Assembly: GCF_015221875.1 (NCBI RefSeq)
Contig: NZ_JACYGY010000001.1
Span: forward strand, 2,046,001 to 2,110,000
DNA length: 64,000 nucleotides
From: Dyadobacter subterraneus
GTDB lineage: Bacteria > Bacteroidota > Bacteroidia > Cytophagales > Spirosomataceae
Direction of reading: 5' to 3'
Shown in pieces: positions 1-8,472 of this stretch. The position numbers and the translations under genes were made by a program. The notes below the pieces were generated by a model that saw only the letters and a program-made list of their open reading frames with translations, did no database searches and was not told the DNA's origin. Every line of letters begins with the position of its first letter. Positions within the stretch are counted from its first letter, which is position 1.

Positions 1-271
1 AATTTCCGTGTCTAACAATTTCTAGCAATTCAAACATGCAGTTTTCAGATTTTAGGTACTTGTCGGATAGCAAAAGCACTACCGATCCGCTTTTACCCAA
101 TCTCTTCATGAATGCCGATATCAAGCCCTTAAAACCAATTTCTGTCTTGTCTCGAACGATTTTGACACCATTCAAATTACAAATTGAATTTAACTGCTCA
201 ATGACTTTCTCACTTTCTGCCTCCCAAGAATAGGAAATATAAATTTCCGGATTATTTACATTGACGGTCAT
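1..271 (-). CDS. TIR-domain protein, N-terminal part (cut by window edge)
   Basis: The reverse strand reads from an ATG at 271 without a stop to base 1, giving 90 residues. The N-terminus contains IYISYSWEAESEKV, then VRDKTEIGFKG and VVLLLSDKYLKSENCMFEL, which is the TIR fold order (box 1, BB-loop region, then S-x-x-C-x-x-E). The expected NAD-cleaving glutamate is residue 81. Bacterial TIR domains of this style are NAD+ hydrolases or cyclic-ADPR synthases in anti-phage systems; this is family knowledge, not shown here. It starts 22 bp after the stop of the PD-(D/E)XK-like gene, so the two are probably cotranscribed. The C-terminal part, which would show any sensor or effector partner domain, lies outside the window. 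Confidence 0.85.
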   Translation of the reverse strand, partial: MTVNVNNPEIYISYSWEAESEKVIEQLNSICNLNGVKIVRDKTEIGFKGLISAFMKRLGKSGSVVLLLSDKYLKSENCMFELLEIVRHGN

Positions 272-292
272 ATTAATGAATTTTGCATTGAT

Positions 293-1972
293 TTACTCTT
301 GATCTGAAAAAGCGTCTGACGCCGACTGTACTGGAACCTGAAAAAATGGATATGTAATATTACTAACTTCAATTTGCTCATCCTGATCAGAAACAATCGT
401 AAAGGAAAAGTCTGTGTAAACTCCGGAAAGCAAACTTTGAACCTTTGATAAAGTATAGATCCTAAATTTCGAATTGAACATATAGAATGTTGGAGTATTG
501 ACTATAAAAATTCCCTCAATTTCAAAATCTGCCAAGGAAAAATTCTTGTCTGAATATTTTAACTGAAAGTGTTGCTCCAAAAACGGAATATTTTGATTAA
601 ACCAAATCATTTTTTTGTCGAGAGTTTCATTATACGATTTCTTATTTTTCACAAATGCGCAAAAATCATTCTTTTGGTTCACCATGTCGTATCTAGCCAA
701 TAAATGCTTGCAATCAACTATGTAAACTTTTCTAAGTATTGGCTCAACGATGATAAAATCAACTTCACCTAAACCGGGAGAGTCAATTTTAAATGTTCCA
801 TTTTTATGTCTTATTGTTTTTACATTCCGATCGTAAAAAAGTCCTAGTTCATTTGTAATGTGTTCAACAGGATTTTCTAACCACTTATCATGTTGATCCT
901 CCTTGGCATGAACATATGTTTTAAAACAATTATTTGCGAGCCACTCAGCAGGCGCTTTACCCCAAGGTATTGCATTTGTACCATAGTGAATAATTGCTTC
1001 CGTCCAAGCGCCAGGCCCTAAAAAAGCATAATCAATATCATCGACATTCCAAATCAAAATAGGTTTATACATATACCTATTAATGTTGTGCGGTTTGCAG
1101 GCAAGGCTCAGAAGATCCATTTTATTATTCTTGTCCAACGTCAAACCCTTAAAGAAACTTTCTGCTATCTCCAGTGATACACCTATCATCCTATTCAAAT
1201 TTGCTGGAAAATTCTCCCATGATACTCCGATCAAGTATCCTCCTTGATCTTTTAATTGATCATGTATCCAGGCAATCAAATGACCAACAACCTCGTAAGG
1301 TATTCCGAAACAGCTGGTCAATGCATCTTTCAAGTCCTCAAACGCTGTTTCATCATTAACACCTGCCGCAAAGTCTTCTTCATATGTTCTCATTATCTCT
1401 TTAATAATCAACTCGTAGTGATGCTTTCTGCTGAAAACATACAAACTGTTATTGTCGAAGGAAACATCTGCAACGTCTTCTATCATCGATTGCTCTGCTA
1501 CAAGCTCTACGCACGTTATGATCATAGTTCCCAAAAAAAGTAGTTCATCAATCTTTTGATCAGATCTTATGAGAAAGTCGTCAGTTATCATTTCTCCACC
1601 TACCATTTGAATGTCGCAACCGCACTCTAAAATATATTTCAATATTCGCCTATATTCGGCCATGTAACTGAGTGTGATTTCGTCAGAAATGTCTTGATGC
1701 TGATAATAGGCCGTCAATTCTATTGCATTTTCGTGAAGTTCAAGTACCCTTTGATAAAATATAACTGACTTCTCATCCTGACAGATTTTAATAAATTCGC
1801 TCATGTAATATTCCAAACTGAATAAAACTACATCTCCGACGACTGTAGAGTCGTATGGTCCATTTCCAAATTTGGCACGTAATACATCTGAAAGATGAAT
1901 TCTATGTCCATTCTCCGAAGACTGTTCTCCTTTGAAAACAATGTATTTTTCTTTCACTACGTGTACAGGCAT
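293..1972 (-). CDS. PD-(D/E)XK nuclease-like protein upstream of TIR gene
   Basis: A 559-residue protein if started at the ATG at 1972; a TTG two codons earlier is possible. I recognise no named full-length family. Near residues 402-424 it carries GEVDFIIVEP followed by VYIVDCKHL, the beta-hairpin D...DxK signature of restriction-endonuclease-like folds (D405, D420, K422). A glutamate-rich helix (EHITNELGLF) lies just before. The first 350 residues are mostly helical with no motif I can name and could be a sensor. There is no signal peptide or membrane segment, so it is cytoplasmic. The TIR gene follows 22 bp downstream, suggesting a two-gene defence operon with a nuclease-like partner and a TIR effector. 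Nuclease activity is an inference from the motif. Confidence 0.8.
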   Translation of the reverse strand: MPVHVVKEKYIVFKGEQSSENGHRIHLSDVLRAKFGNGPYDSTVVGDVVLFSLEYYMSEFIKICQDEKSVIFYQRVLELHENAIELTAYYQHQDISDEITLSYMAEYRRILKYILECGCDIQMVGGEMITDDFLIRSDQKIDELLFLGTMIITCVELVAEQSMIEDVADVSFDNNSLYVFSRKHHYELIIKEIMRTYEEDFAAGVNDETAFEDLKDALTSCFGIPYEVVGHLIAWIHDQLKDQGGYLIGVSWENFPANLNRMIGVSLEIAESFFKGLTLDKNNKMDLLSLACKPHNINRYMYKPILIWNVDDIDYAFLGPGAWTEAIIHYGTNAIPWGKAPAEWLANNCFKTYVHAKEDQHDKWLENPVEHITNELGLFYDRNVKTIRHKNGTFKIDSPGLGEVDFIIVEPILRKVYIVDCKHLLARYDMVNQKNDFCAFVKNKKSYNETLDKKMIWFNQNIPFLEQHFQLKYSDKNFSLADFEIEGIFIVNTPTFYMFNSKFRIYTLSKVQSLLSGVYTDFSFTIVSDQDEQIEVSNITYPFFQVPVQSASDAFSDQE

Positions 1973-2386
1973 GTTCAATGATTGTTTGTTAGCTCAAATT
2001 TTCTATTTTTTCTTATAAGCTACGATAAGGATTTTCCTCCTCACCGAGCCTTACGCCCTTGCTGGCCAGTGATTTTGCAATGTCAACCTTAATCAATCAA
2101 TAAGTTACATCTAATTAGCCTAGGTCAGAAGCGTATTTTAACCCTCGATAACCCTTGACCATATTCTATTTTTACAGATTATGAGCATACTGTGATATCA
2201 GTTGTAGCCTATTGCAATAAGATTAGAGTAATTGTAATATAAGCATCATCCTTACATCCAGACATATCTGAATTTACGATCTAATGTGACACCCAGCGAG
2301 ATGAACGAAGTGGTTAAAAATTTTTGGGCTTCAGAAGGCTACCAGAGTATTCCCAGGCCAGAGATCAGTATTGTCTCCTCAATACA
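1973..2386. other. Intergenic, 414 bp
   Basis: This gap separates the stop of the GIY-YIG gene from the start of the PD-(D/E)XK gene and must contain the promoter of the nuclease-TIR pair. It is AT-rich. I saw no clear -33/-7 pair, hairpin or RNA. A 32-codon plus-strand frame begins at the ATG at about 2300, but nothing in it is recognisable. Confidence 0.5.
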
Positions 2387-3439
2387 TTACATCCGGTAAT
2401 AGGTCTTCCCAAGTAAAACATTCTTTATTCTTTGGGTATTCTCGATGCCAAATTGGTGTGCAATTTCATGGGTAGACTTGCCACTTTGAGCCAGTGATCT
2501 TATCAGTGCTACGTCGTCTGCTGAAAATGTATTTCCTCTACTGCCGATAACTTTGGCATAGTACTCATCGTTCAACCACATTTGGCCGATTAACAGGTTC
2601 GGAACACCTGCACGAGGGTGCTCTTGGGCATATCTTGAGATAGCGGCCTCTCGGTCCTTCAGGGAGACTGAATCCAACCTAGACAAGTAGACAAGTTTGT
2701 GCAAGTACTTCAGACCCTTAAATCCCCCTGGAATCATATTCAAGGAGCAATTCTCGTTCATATAACGATCCACAATCCACTCCTCCCAAGCCATAGCAGC
2801 GTCGTAACTATGGTTCAATGCAATAAGCTCGGAATTTAAAATTACAGATGCGTTTCCTTGAAACTCGCGCCATTGCTTGTGAAAAAGCTTATTGCTGCCG
2901 CTGTTTATTTCTCTGAAATGTTCTGCCATTCTGGTCAACCAGCTACGCGAAGTTATCCCACAGTAAAACATCTCCTTCCCTCGCACTTTCCCATCTTCAT
3001 CGAGCATAGTGATAGCATGAGAGTAGCATTGGTACCCCTCCGTTGGGTCGCCGAATCCTTTCATCATCGCTTGTAAGGGAAGGTGAATAACCCAAGTAGT
3101 TTTTTCAGAATGCTTATTTACAATATGCATTACAACACGCCTTTCTTCAAAAGTGCGTTCAAATTCCTTATGCTTTCTATAATCCCTCAAATTAACAGAA
3201 ACTTTTTTACTGGCGTTATCAAGTTCTATCACCACATCTACATCGATTTTTGCGAATTCGCTCAACTCTCGCTTCCGATGACCTGATAAATTATGTTGCA
3301 GTAATTGTCTTGGCATAGGGTCACCTTCAACTTCAAGATCAGATAAAAGGCGTTCGAGGAGCGTGATCAAATGTTTGACACCTAGGGAATAATGATTAGC
3401 AAGGAGGTTGTGTACGTACTTCTCGTTGATATAGTTCAT
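2387..3439 (-). CDS. GIY-YIG endonuclease-like protein with C-terminal HTH
   Basis: A 350-residue protein. The centre has MFYCGITSRSWLTRMAEHF (about 157-175), matching the Y-x-G-I-T-x-R...R...EH stretch of GIY-YIG nucleases, and AWEEWIVDRYM (about 217-227), where the metal-binding glutamate is expected. The C-terminus (about 305-350) reads as a helix-turn-helix of the kind found after homing-type nuclease domains (SGKSTHEIAHQFGIENTQRI). The first 130 residues are unassigned. It lies alone on the minus strand between the caspase gene and the nuclease-TIR pair. It could be a homing-type endonuclease or part of the neighbouring defence-like island. The motif assignment is fairly secure; the biological role is not. 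Confidence 0.75.
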   Translation of the reverse strand: MNYINEKYVHNLLANHYSLGVKHLITLLERLLSDLEVEGDPMPRQLLQHNLSGHRKRELSEFAKIDVDVVIELDNASKKVSVNLRDYRKHKEFERTFEERRVVMHIVNKHSEKTTWVIHLPLQAMMKGFGDPTEGYQCYSHAITMLDEDGKVRGKEMFYCGITSRSWLTRMAEHFREINSGSNKLFHKQWREFQGNASVILNSELIALNHSYDAAMAWEEWIVDRYMNENCSLNMIPGGFKGLKYLHKLVYLSRLDSVSLKDREAAISRYAQEHPRAGVPNLLIGQMWLNDEYYAKVIGSRGNTFSADDVALIRSLAQSGKSTHEIAHQFGIENTQRIKNVLLGKTYYRM

Positions 3440-3648
3440 TCACTTTATTTGTTTGAAATGTCTTTAAGATATATAACAGTTATCTCAGAGCGACAATGGT
3501 GCCTACAGTGACTCTATATTCTTCACGTGGCAGGTTGTCAGATCTGCTGAAAGCATACTTGTGCTTCCCTCAATTGAAATATTTGAAGAAGGATTTTGAT
3601 AATGCTAATAACAGAATAAAATAGGAAAAACTAGGTAATTCCGGTTAA

Positions 3649-3819
3649 AAGTATCGCCACCGCCGGAATCAAACCCCCTCAAATTCAGCAGTGGTCAAAG
3701 CTGCCTTGGCCTGGGATAGTTTCGAATTCAAAACGGCAAGCGGCATCATTCTGAAACGTAAACCGGGCAAGCGGCAAGCAGACCGAATCTTCTATCAGGC
3801 GCTGCTGCAAAAAACTTAA
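3649..3819 (+). pseudogene. Possible C-terminal fragment of an unknown gene
   Basis: A short plus-strand frame ends in KRKPGKRQADRIFYQALLQKT and a TAA, three bases from the convergent caspase stop. It has no convincing start and is preceded by a stop at 3646. The basic, ordered-looking C-terminus suggests the tail of a lost gene, but I do not recognise the family. This is a weak call based only on amino-acid composition and position. Confidence 0.25.
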
Positions 3820-3821
3820 CT

Positions 3822-5327
3822 TTAGAACAAGTCATCTTCGTCCTGAGGCTTAACCTTTTTTGAAAGCCGAAGCCCCCTTGGTACCCAGACTTCATCGGTG
3901 GGCTGCAGAGGCATGGAGGTGCTGACTGTGATTTTGGATTCGGGCACAGAAAGCCAAATTGCGACTGTTTGCGGGAGATCTTTGAACTGGATCGGCACTT
4001 TTATAATTCCATGTTCAATCAGCAGCTCATTATCCTGAAATTTCAATGAAGAAAGCTTGTAGGAGTCCTTAGCCGAGGGCTCATCGCTAAAATAGTTACT
4101 TTCAACACTTTTCTGAAACGTTGCCTCAACAGCGACCGGCATTGCATTGCTTCCAGGTATATAGAACAGTGTATCATCACATCCCCGCAGGTTGGCCCAA
4201 ATAAGATCGAACGAACTGCGAAACTGGCTGTGGCTTTCAAGTTTAAGGAGTTCCTGCAACCACTCTGATTTTAACTGCTCTTCACGAAAAGCGCCCGTTT
4301 TGTCAAAATATACCTCAAAAAGCATCCCGTTGATCAGGTGAACGCCTCTGAAAGAACCAAACATCGACAGGCTATCGGGAAGTCGCCTGATAAAATCTTC
4401 TGCATTGAAGCAGCCACCCTCTGCTGTCTGGAGGATATTTCGTCCCAGTATGAACAAAGAATCGTCATCTAATTCCCGAGCACTGGTTCTGGTTATAGAA
4501 GCCATGGCCTGGCGTTGCGTTTCCCAGGTGTGTGACCTAAGACCTGAGATTATCTTGCCAAATGTTGAATCATCGGCAATGTATTTTCCGTCGGCAACCG
4601 AATGAGGCTTATAAGGTAGTTGCAGAGAAACCACCCTTTGACCAAAGTTGAAATAATAATCTCCGATCAGGGAGGTGTGCTCCCAGCTGGTTTGCTTGCC
4701 TTGAGTAAGTGAGTAGACGGAAGTTCGCACGCGCTTAAAGACCTCTTCGATAGGAATATTCGGATCGTCAATATGGCGAAGCAGGGAACCTGTGTAGATG
4801 CTATTATTTCCCATTCCATAATCCTGGGCAGATTCACCTGGTGAGGTGGAAAATGCGATGATCGTACCCTTTGGCGCATAGATCGGCGCAAGACCGGTGG
4901 CTTGCGCTCCTCGATACCTGTTTTCAAGGGGATTATCCCGGCAGGCATCCAGAATCAGAATCTTGATCACCGCCTCGGTACGCTCCATATATTTGATGAC
5001 CCGGTCCAGTCGGTAAGACGTGCCCGGAACTGCGGTATCGTCGAAGAAATTGGTGCTCGCATAAGTGAGGTAGTTGACACCCTCGATTTGAAGTCCATGG
5101 CCGGAAAAATAAAACAGCCCGACATCATAGTCAGCTAGCCGTGTGCCAAAGTCGGCGACCGCCTGTTCAAATGCCTTTCCATCGCAATCATTCTGTTGTA
5201 TGACATCAAAACCAACTGTACGCAACTTTTCCGCAATCGCATTGGCGTCATTGATTGCGTTAACAAGGTTGCGTTTCCTATCGTTGTAGTCGGCATTACC
5301 AATAATGAGCGCTAGCGATTTTTTCAT
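3822..5327 (-). CDS. Caspase-family (C14) protease with unknown C-terminal half
   Basis: The N-terminal 230 residues are a caspase-like domain. It opens KKSLALIIGNADY, has the catalytic histidine in LFYFSGHGLQ (H77) and the catalytic cysteine in ILILDACRDNP (C129). These are the peptidase C14 signatures. Residues 250-501 show no repeats or membrane segments and match nothing I can name. Bacterial C14 proteases act as cell-death effectors or in signalling; in defence systems they are usually paired with a sensor. Here the neighbours are nuclease-like and TIR genes on the same strand, with about 380 bp to the next gene, so cotranscription is uncertain. The C-terminal half may be the sensing part. 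There is no signal peptide. Confidence 0.85.
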   Translation of the reverse strand: MKKSLALIIGNADYNDRKRNLVNAINDANAIAEKLRTVGFDVIQQNDCDGKAFEQAVADFGTRLADYDVGLFYFSGHGLQIEGVNYLTYASTNFFDDTAVPGTSYRLDRVIKYMERTEAVIKILILDACRDNPLENRYRGAQATGLAPIYAPKGTIIAFSTSPGESAQDYGMGNNSIYTGSLLRHIDDPNIPIEEVFKRVRTSVYSLTQGKQTSWEHTSLIGDYYFNFGQRVVSLQLPYKPHSVADGKYIADDSTFGKIISGLRSHTWETQRQAMASITRTSARELDDDSLFILGRNILQTAEGGCFNAEDFIRRLPDSLSMFGSFRGVHLINGMLFEVYFDKTGAFREEQLKSEWLQELLKLESHSQFRSSFDLIWANLRGCDDTLFYIPGSNAMPVAVEATFQKSVESNYFSDEPSAKDSYKLSSLKFQDNELLIEHGIIKVPIQFKDLPQTVAIWLSVPESKITVSTSMPLQPTDEVWVPRGLRLSKKVKPQDEDDLF

Positions 5328-5856
5328 ATTAAGGGAGGATTCTTATTTAGTGACCAATTTAACGATAAAAATGATCGCCTAACCGCCGAAGAAAGAAAAG
5401 ACATCATTTTGAAACCTATTCTATCCGTAACTGAGCTATAATTTAAAGCCTTAGGTGTATAATAATTTGCACTAACGTTAAAGCCTGCTGGCAAAACTCG
5501 AAAGTTGCCCTTTTGTGCAGTAATATATTATTGCAGTAGCCATTTGCAATATCAAGCATGACTAGTTAACCAAAAATATTTATGAGTTTCTCATATTTAC
5601 ATATAAGTTGACACACAGTTCAAAACGAGAGAAATCAAAGTGGAGTAACTATAAGTGGGGAATGTAGAAGGGGTGCTATCAACACTAGTTTACCAAATAA
5701 TATTTTGTTGTATAACAGTGGTTATGTCAACTGATACGTATAGCGTCTTATGTCATGCTAGGTAGTATATGTAAAAAGTCATAAGGGTAGGCTAGTTCAA
5801 ACTATCAATGGTTTCCGTAGCATACAATTACTAAAAAATAGACAAAAATATACTAT
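5328..5856. other. Intergenic, about 530 bp, AT-rich
   Basis: This gap separates the divergent caspase and tetR genes. It becomes very AT-rich towards tetR. Apart from the operator-like sequences at 5837-5876 I see no RNA, terminator or gene in it. The change of strand and base composition marks the border between the defence-like island and the redox cluster. Confidence 0.5.
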
Positions 5857-5876
5857 AAAAGACAATAGTATTTATT
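5837..5876. promoter_or_regulatory. TetR operator-like sites before tetR
   Basis: The sequence at 5857-5876 is AAAAGAC-AATAGT-ATTTATT, which differs at only two positions from the copy at 6630-6649 and has the same 7-6-7 geometry as the perfect sites further on. An AATAGAC half-site lies at 5837-5843. The main site ends 27 bp before the tetR start, as expected for autoregulation. Confidence 0.6.
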
Positions 5877-5902
5877 AAATTTATTGTTTATAATTTAACG
5901 CG

Positions 5903-6490
5903 ATGGGGAAGGCAGAAAGGACCAAACAATACATTCTTGAAAAAGCATCAATTATTCTAAATGAAAAGGGAATTTCAGGGACTACGGTAGATAGTGTTCT
6001 TGAAGCTGCCGATGTTGCCAGAGGCTGCCTTTACGGCCATTTTTTGAATAAAGATGCCTTATGTAACGAAACGGCAGACTATTTACTAGACCTGAATGAC
6101 AGGAAAACCATAGAGTTTGTGACCAAGGAAAAAACCGCTAAAGGCAGGATTCATGCTTATCTGAAATTCAATAGTGATCCGTTGAACACCGTTATCCAGG
6201 GAGGATGCCCGATAATGAATTTGGCTGCTGAGGCAGATGACAACAACCCTGTTATCAAAGAAAAAGTAAAGAAAAACATGATTGCTGCCCAAAAATTTCT
6301 TTCTGATATTTTAGACGAAGGAATTAAGAACGGGGAATTTAAAGATTCGTTAAATCCGGATGAATTCGCTATAAAATTATTTTCATCTGTACAAGGTGGC
6401 ATCGTTATAGGCCGCACGCTGGGAAGCGCACAGCCTATGCGGGCACTGATTAAAAGTCTTAAATCAGAACTTAAAACTTTCGAAAAATAA
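5903..6490 (+). CDS. TetR/AcrR-family repressor
   Basis: A 195-residue TetR-type protein. The N-terminal helix-turn-helix is clear: TKQYILEKASIILNEKGISG, then TTVDSVLEAADVARGCLYGHF. The C-terminal ligand domain contains GGCPIMNLAAEADD and VQGGIVIGRTLGSAQPM, as in regulators of the AcuR/YxaF-like subgroup that respond to small electrophiles or phenolics; the ligand is inferred by analogy only. It is followed by the long redox operon, and 20-bp palindromes before its own gene, before that operon and before the minus genes at 19 kb are its likely operators. It is probably the regulator of the whole 6-19.5 kb region. Confidence 0.9.
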   Translation: MGKAERTKQYILEKASIILNEKGISGTTVDSVLEAADVARGCLYGHFLNKDALCNETADYLLDLNDRKTIEFVTKEKTAKGRIHAYLKFNSDPLNTVIQGGCPIMNLAAEADDNNPVIKEKVKKNMIAAQKFLSDILDEGIKNGEFKDSLNPDEFAIKLFSSVQGGIVIGRTLGSAQPMRALIKSLKSELKTFEK

Positions 6491-6539
6491 AATTATTCGC
6501 TTCCGGCAAATGGGAATGCCTTATAGGCTGGAACTAAAA

Positions 6540-6559
6540 AATAGACGAAATTGTCTATT
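6540..6559. promoter_or_regulatory. TetR operator, 7-6-7 palindrome
   Basis: AATAGAC-GAAATT-GTCTATT lies 50 bp after the tetR stop and about 180 bp before the SDR start. The two 7-base arms are perfect inverted repeats. It shares geometry and sequence with sites at 6684, 19046 and 19500. Confidence 0.75.
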
Positions 6560-6629
6560 ATTCAAGAACGAAAGCTTTCTGTCGCAATATGCTCTTATTT
6601 TAACATAAAGGCATTTTTTTAATTTTAAA

Positions 6630-6669
6630 AATAGACAATAATATTTATTATTATATATACTTGTCTATT
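6630..6669. promoter_or_regulatory. Degenerate TetR operator plus extra half-site
   Basis: AATAGAC-AATAAT-ATTTATT occupies 6630-6649, and a lone GTCTATT half-site lies at 6663-6669. Together with the sites at 6540 and 6684 this makes a cluster of three operators in the tetR-SDR gap, which could allow cooperative repression. Confidence 0.55.
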
Positions 6670-6683
6670 TATTTAGGAGTTAA

Positions 6684-6703
6684 AATAGATAATATTGTCT
6701 ATT
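6684..6703. promoter_or_regulatory. TetR operator closest to redox operon
   Basis: AATAGAT-AATATT-GTCTATT ends 38 bp before the ATG of the first operon gene at 6742, where it would overlap the promoter or leader. It matches the copies before the aldo/keto reductase and the YciI-like gene. Confidence 0.75.
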
Positions 6704-6741
6704 TTAATATATTTTTCAACATTTATAAACGTTTTATTCCA

Positions 6742-7482
6742 ATGATTCTATCAGGTAAAACAATTTTAATCACAGGTGCCGGATCCGGAATAGGCCTGGA
6801 TACTGCAAAGTTGCTGGCTTCAAAAGGCAATAGGGTAATTATTACCGGAAGAAAACCTGAAAAGCTAAAAAAAGCCGTTGAAGGACTCGAAAACATCACT
6901 GCAATGACAAGTGATATCACCGTTGCAGAAGATGTAAAAGAGCTAGTTGCCAGAATTACAGCAGAGTTTGGATCTTTAAATGTATTGATCAATAATGCAG
7001 CGGTTTCGTCTGTTTATTCCCATGGACAGAATTCTGAAGCTTTTGAAAAAGCCACAGAAGAACTGCTCACCAACTATCTGTCAGTAATTCGTCTGAATGA
7101 GAAATTCCTTCCTTTGCTGAGTGCCCAGACTGAAGCAGCGATAGTCAATGTAACCTCCGTCGTATCTTTTCTCCCTGTTGGCATAATACCAACTTATTCT
7201 GATAGTAAAGCAGCTCTTCATTCTTACACCATCACGCTCAGACGTACTCTGGCAAAAGATACTTCCATACGTGTCTTTGAACTATTGCCACCGCTTGTAA
7301 ATACAGAATTTACAAAAGCGATCGGTGGTGAAACAAATGGAATGCCGCCAATTCAGGTAGCTCAGGCACTGATCGACGGAATTGAAAATAACGAAGAAGA
7401 AATTTATGTAGGAGCTGCAAAGGAACTTTATAATCTGTATGCATCAAACCCCTTGGAAGCTCTGAATATAATTAACCAATAA
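6742..7482 (+). CDS. SDR oxidoreductase (DltE-like)
   Basis: A 246-residue classical short-chain dehydrogenase when started at the ATG at 6742; an upstream TTG would run through the operators and is unlikely. Motifs in order: cofactor loop TGAGSGIG, NNAA after strand 4, and YSDSKAA carrying the catalytic Tyr and Lys. The sequence resembles the DltE/YdfG-type group that reduces small carbonyls or hydroxy acids; the substrate is unknown. It is the first gene after the TetR operators and its stop is 13 bp before the next gene, so it opens the operon. A related SDR lies at 60.3-61.1 kb. Confidence 0.9.
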   Translation: MILSGKTILITGAGSGIGLDTAKLLASKGNRVIITGRKPEKLKKAVEGLENITAMTSDITVAEDVKELVARITAEFGSLNVLINNAAVSSVYSHGQNSEAFEKATEELLTNYLSVIRLNEKFLPLLSAQTEAAIVNVTSVVSFLPVGIIPTYSDSKAALHSYTITLRRTLAKDTSIRVFELLPPLVNTEFTKAIGGETNGMPPIQVAQALIDGIENNEEEIYVGAAKELYNLYASNPLEALNIINQ

Positions 7483-7495
7483 CAACCAATTTAAG

Positions 7496-8299
7496 ATGAA
7501 AAAAACGATTCTTTTCCTTGCGATGATAGTATTCGGAATTACTTCCGTTCAAGCACAGCAAACTACGAAGGCAGGTAAATCCGGTATAATTGTGCTGGTT
7601 CACGGTGCATGGTCTGATGCCAGCGCCTGGGATGCAGTTACACCGCTCCTTAAGGCACAGCAGTATCAGGTGATAGTCGTCAGCCTTCCGGGCCACGGAA
7701 AAGACCAGACTTCTTTTGCCGATATAAAGCTGCAAACCTATGTTGACGTTGTAAAGGCTGCCATCGGTGAAAATAATAACATTGTCCTGGTCGGCCACAG
7801 TATGGCCGGGGTTGTAATCAGTGAAGTGGCCGAACAAATACCGTCACAAATAAAAAAACTTGTTTATCTGGCTGCTTATTTGCCGCATACGGGTGAGAGC
7901 TTGTTGTCTCTTTCTACAAAAGACGCGGGTTCGCATCTTGGCAAAAACCTAATTATTGACCAGGAGCATGGCCGGGGTATTATTAAGAAAGAACTGGTTA
8001 CTGATGTGTTTGTAGCGGATGCTCCTAAAAAAGTTGCTGATTACGTCGTGGCCAATTTCAGGACCGATGAACCGCTTGCCCCGTTTGCAGATAAGGTTAC
8101 CCTAACCGATAAAAATTTTGGCAGTATAAAGAAAGCGTACATCTTCACCACAGAAGACCATGCAGTGAGCTACCCATACCAACTGGAAATGGTGAAGGGG
8201 TCAAAAGTTGCCAATACGTACACGCTGACGACCAGTCATACGCCATTTATCTCCGCACCGTCAGAATTGGCCAAGATCATTTTAAAAGAAGCCAAATAA
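7496..8299 (+). CDS. Secreted alpha/beta hydrolase
   Basis: A 267-residue protein with a signal peptide (KKTILFLAMIVFGITSVQAQ, cleavage near residue 20). The mature part is a compact alpha/beta hydrolase: oxyanion region LVHGAWSDASAW, nucleophile motif GHSMAG, acid in FTTEDHAVS and histidine in TTSHTPF. This pattern is that of the hydroxynitrile-lyase/salicylate-esterase-like group (EstC, MES type), which act on small aromatic or carbonyl esters. It probably works in the periplasm, unlike its cytoplasmic operon neighbours, and could free a substrate for them. Confidence 0.88.
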   Translation: MKKTILFLAMIVFGITSVQAQQTTKAGKSGIIVLVHGAWSDASAWDAVTPLLKAQQYQVIVVSLPGHGKDQTSFADIKLQTYVDVVKAAIGENNNIVLVGHSMAGVVISEVAEQIPSQIKKLVYLAAYLPHTGESLLSLSTKDAGSHLGKNLIIDQEHGRGIIKKELVTDVFVADAPKKVADYVVANFRTDEPLAPFADKVTLTDKNFGSIKKAYIFTTEDHAVSYPYQLEMVKGSKVANTYTLTTSHTPFISAPSELAKIILKEAK

Positions 8300-8472
8300 T
8301 CCGCCTTTGACTGCCGGAGGTGAAAAATGCATTGTCACAAGCCCTGGCAAATGTAGTTTCTTACCAACGGCATACGGTAGTTTTTCTCCCCTTGGTTACT
8401 TCAGGCAGATGACCGCTAGCGGTTACAAGGCCTATGACCAATTAAATATGCCTTCTTAAATAAACTCGAATA
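8300..8472. other. Spacer inside operon, 173 bp
   Basis: This is the largest gap inside the redox run. I see no terminator hairpin and no operator palindrome, so transcription probably continues through it. It may be the scar of a lost gene, but no reading frame is recognisable. Confidence 0.4.

Noticed and set aside
36..233. Plus-strand 65-codon frame
   Set aside because: It is the shadow of the TIR-domain reading frame on the opposite strand, which has clear family motifs.
4667..4948. Minus frame of 93 codons inside the caspase gene
   Set aside because: Overlaps a well-supported gene in another frame and has no recognisable content.
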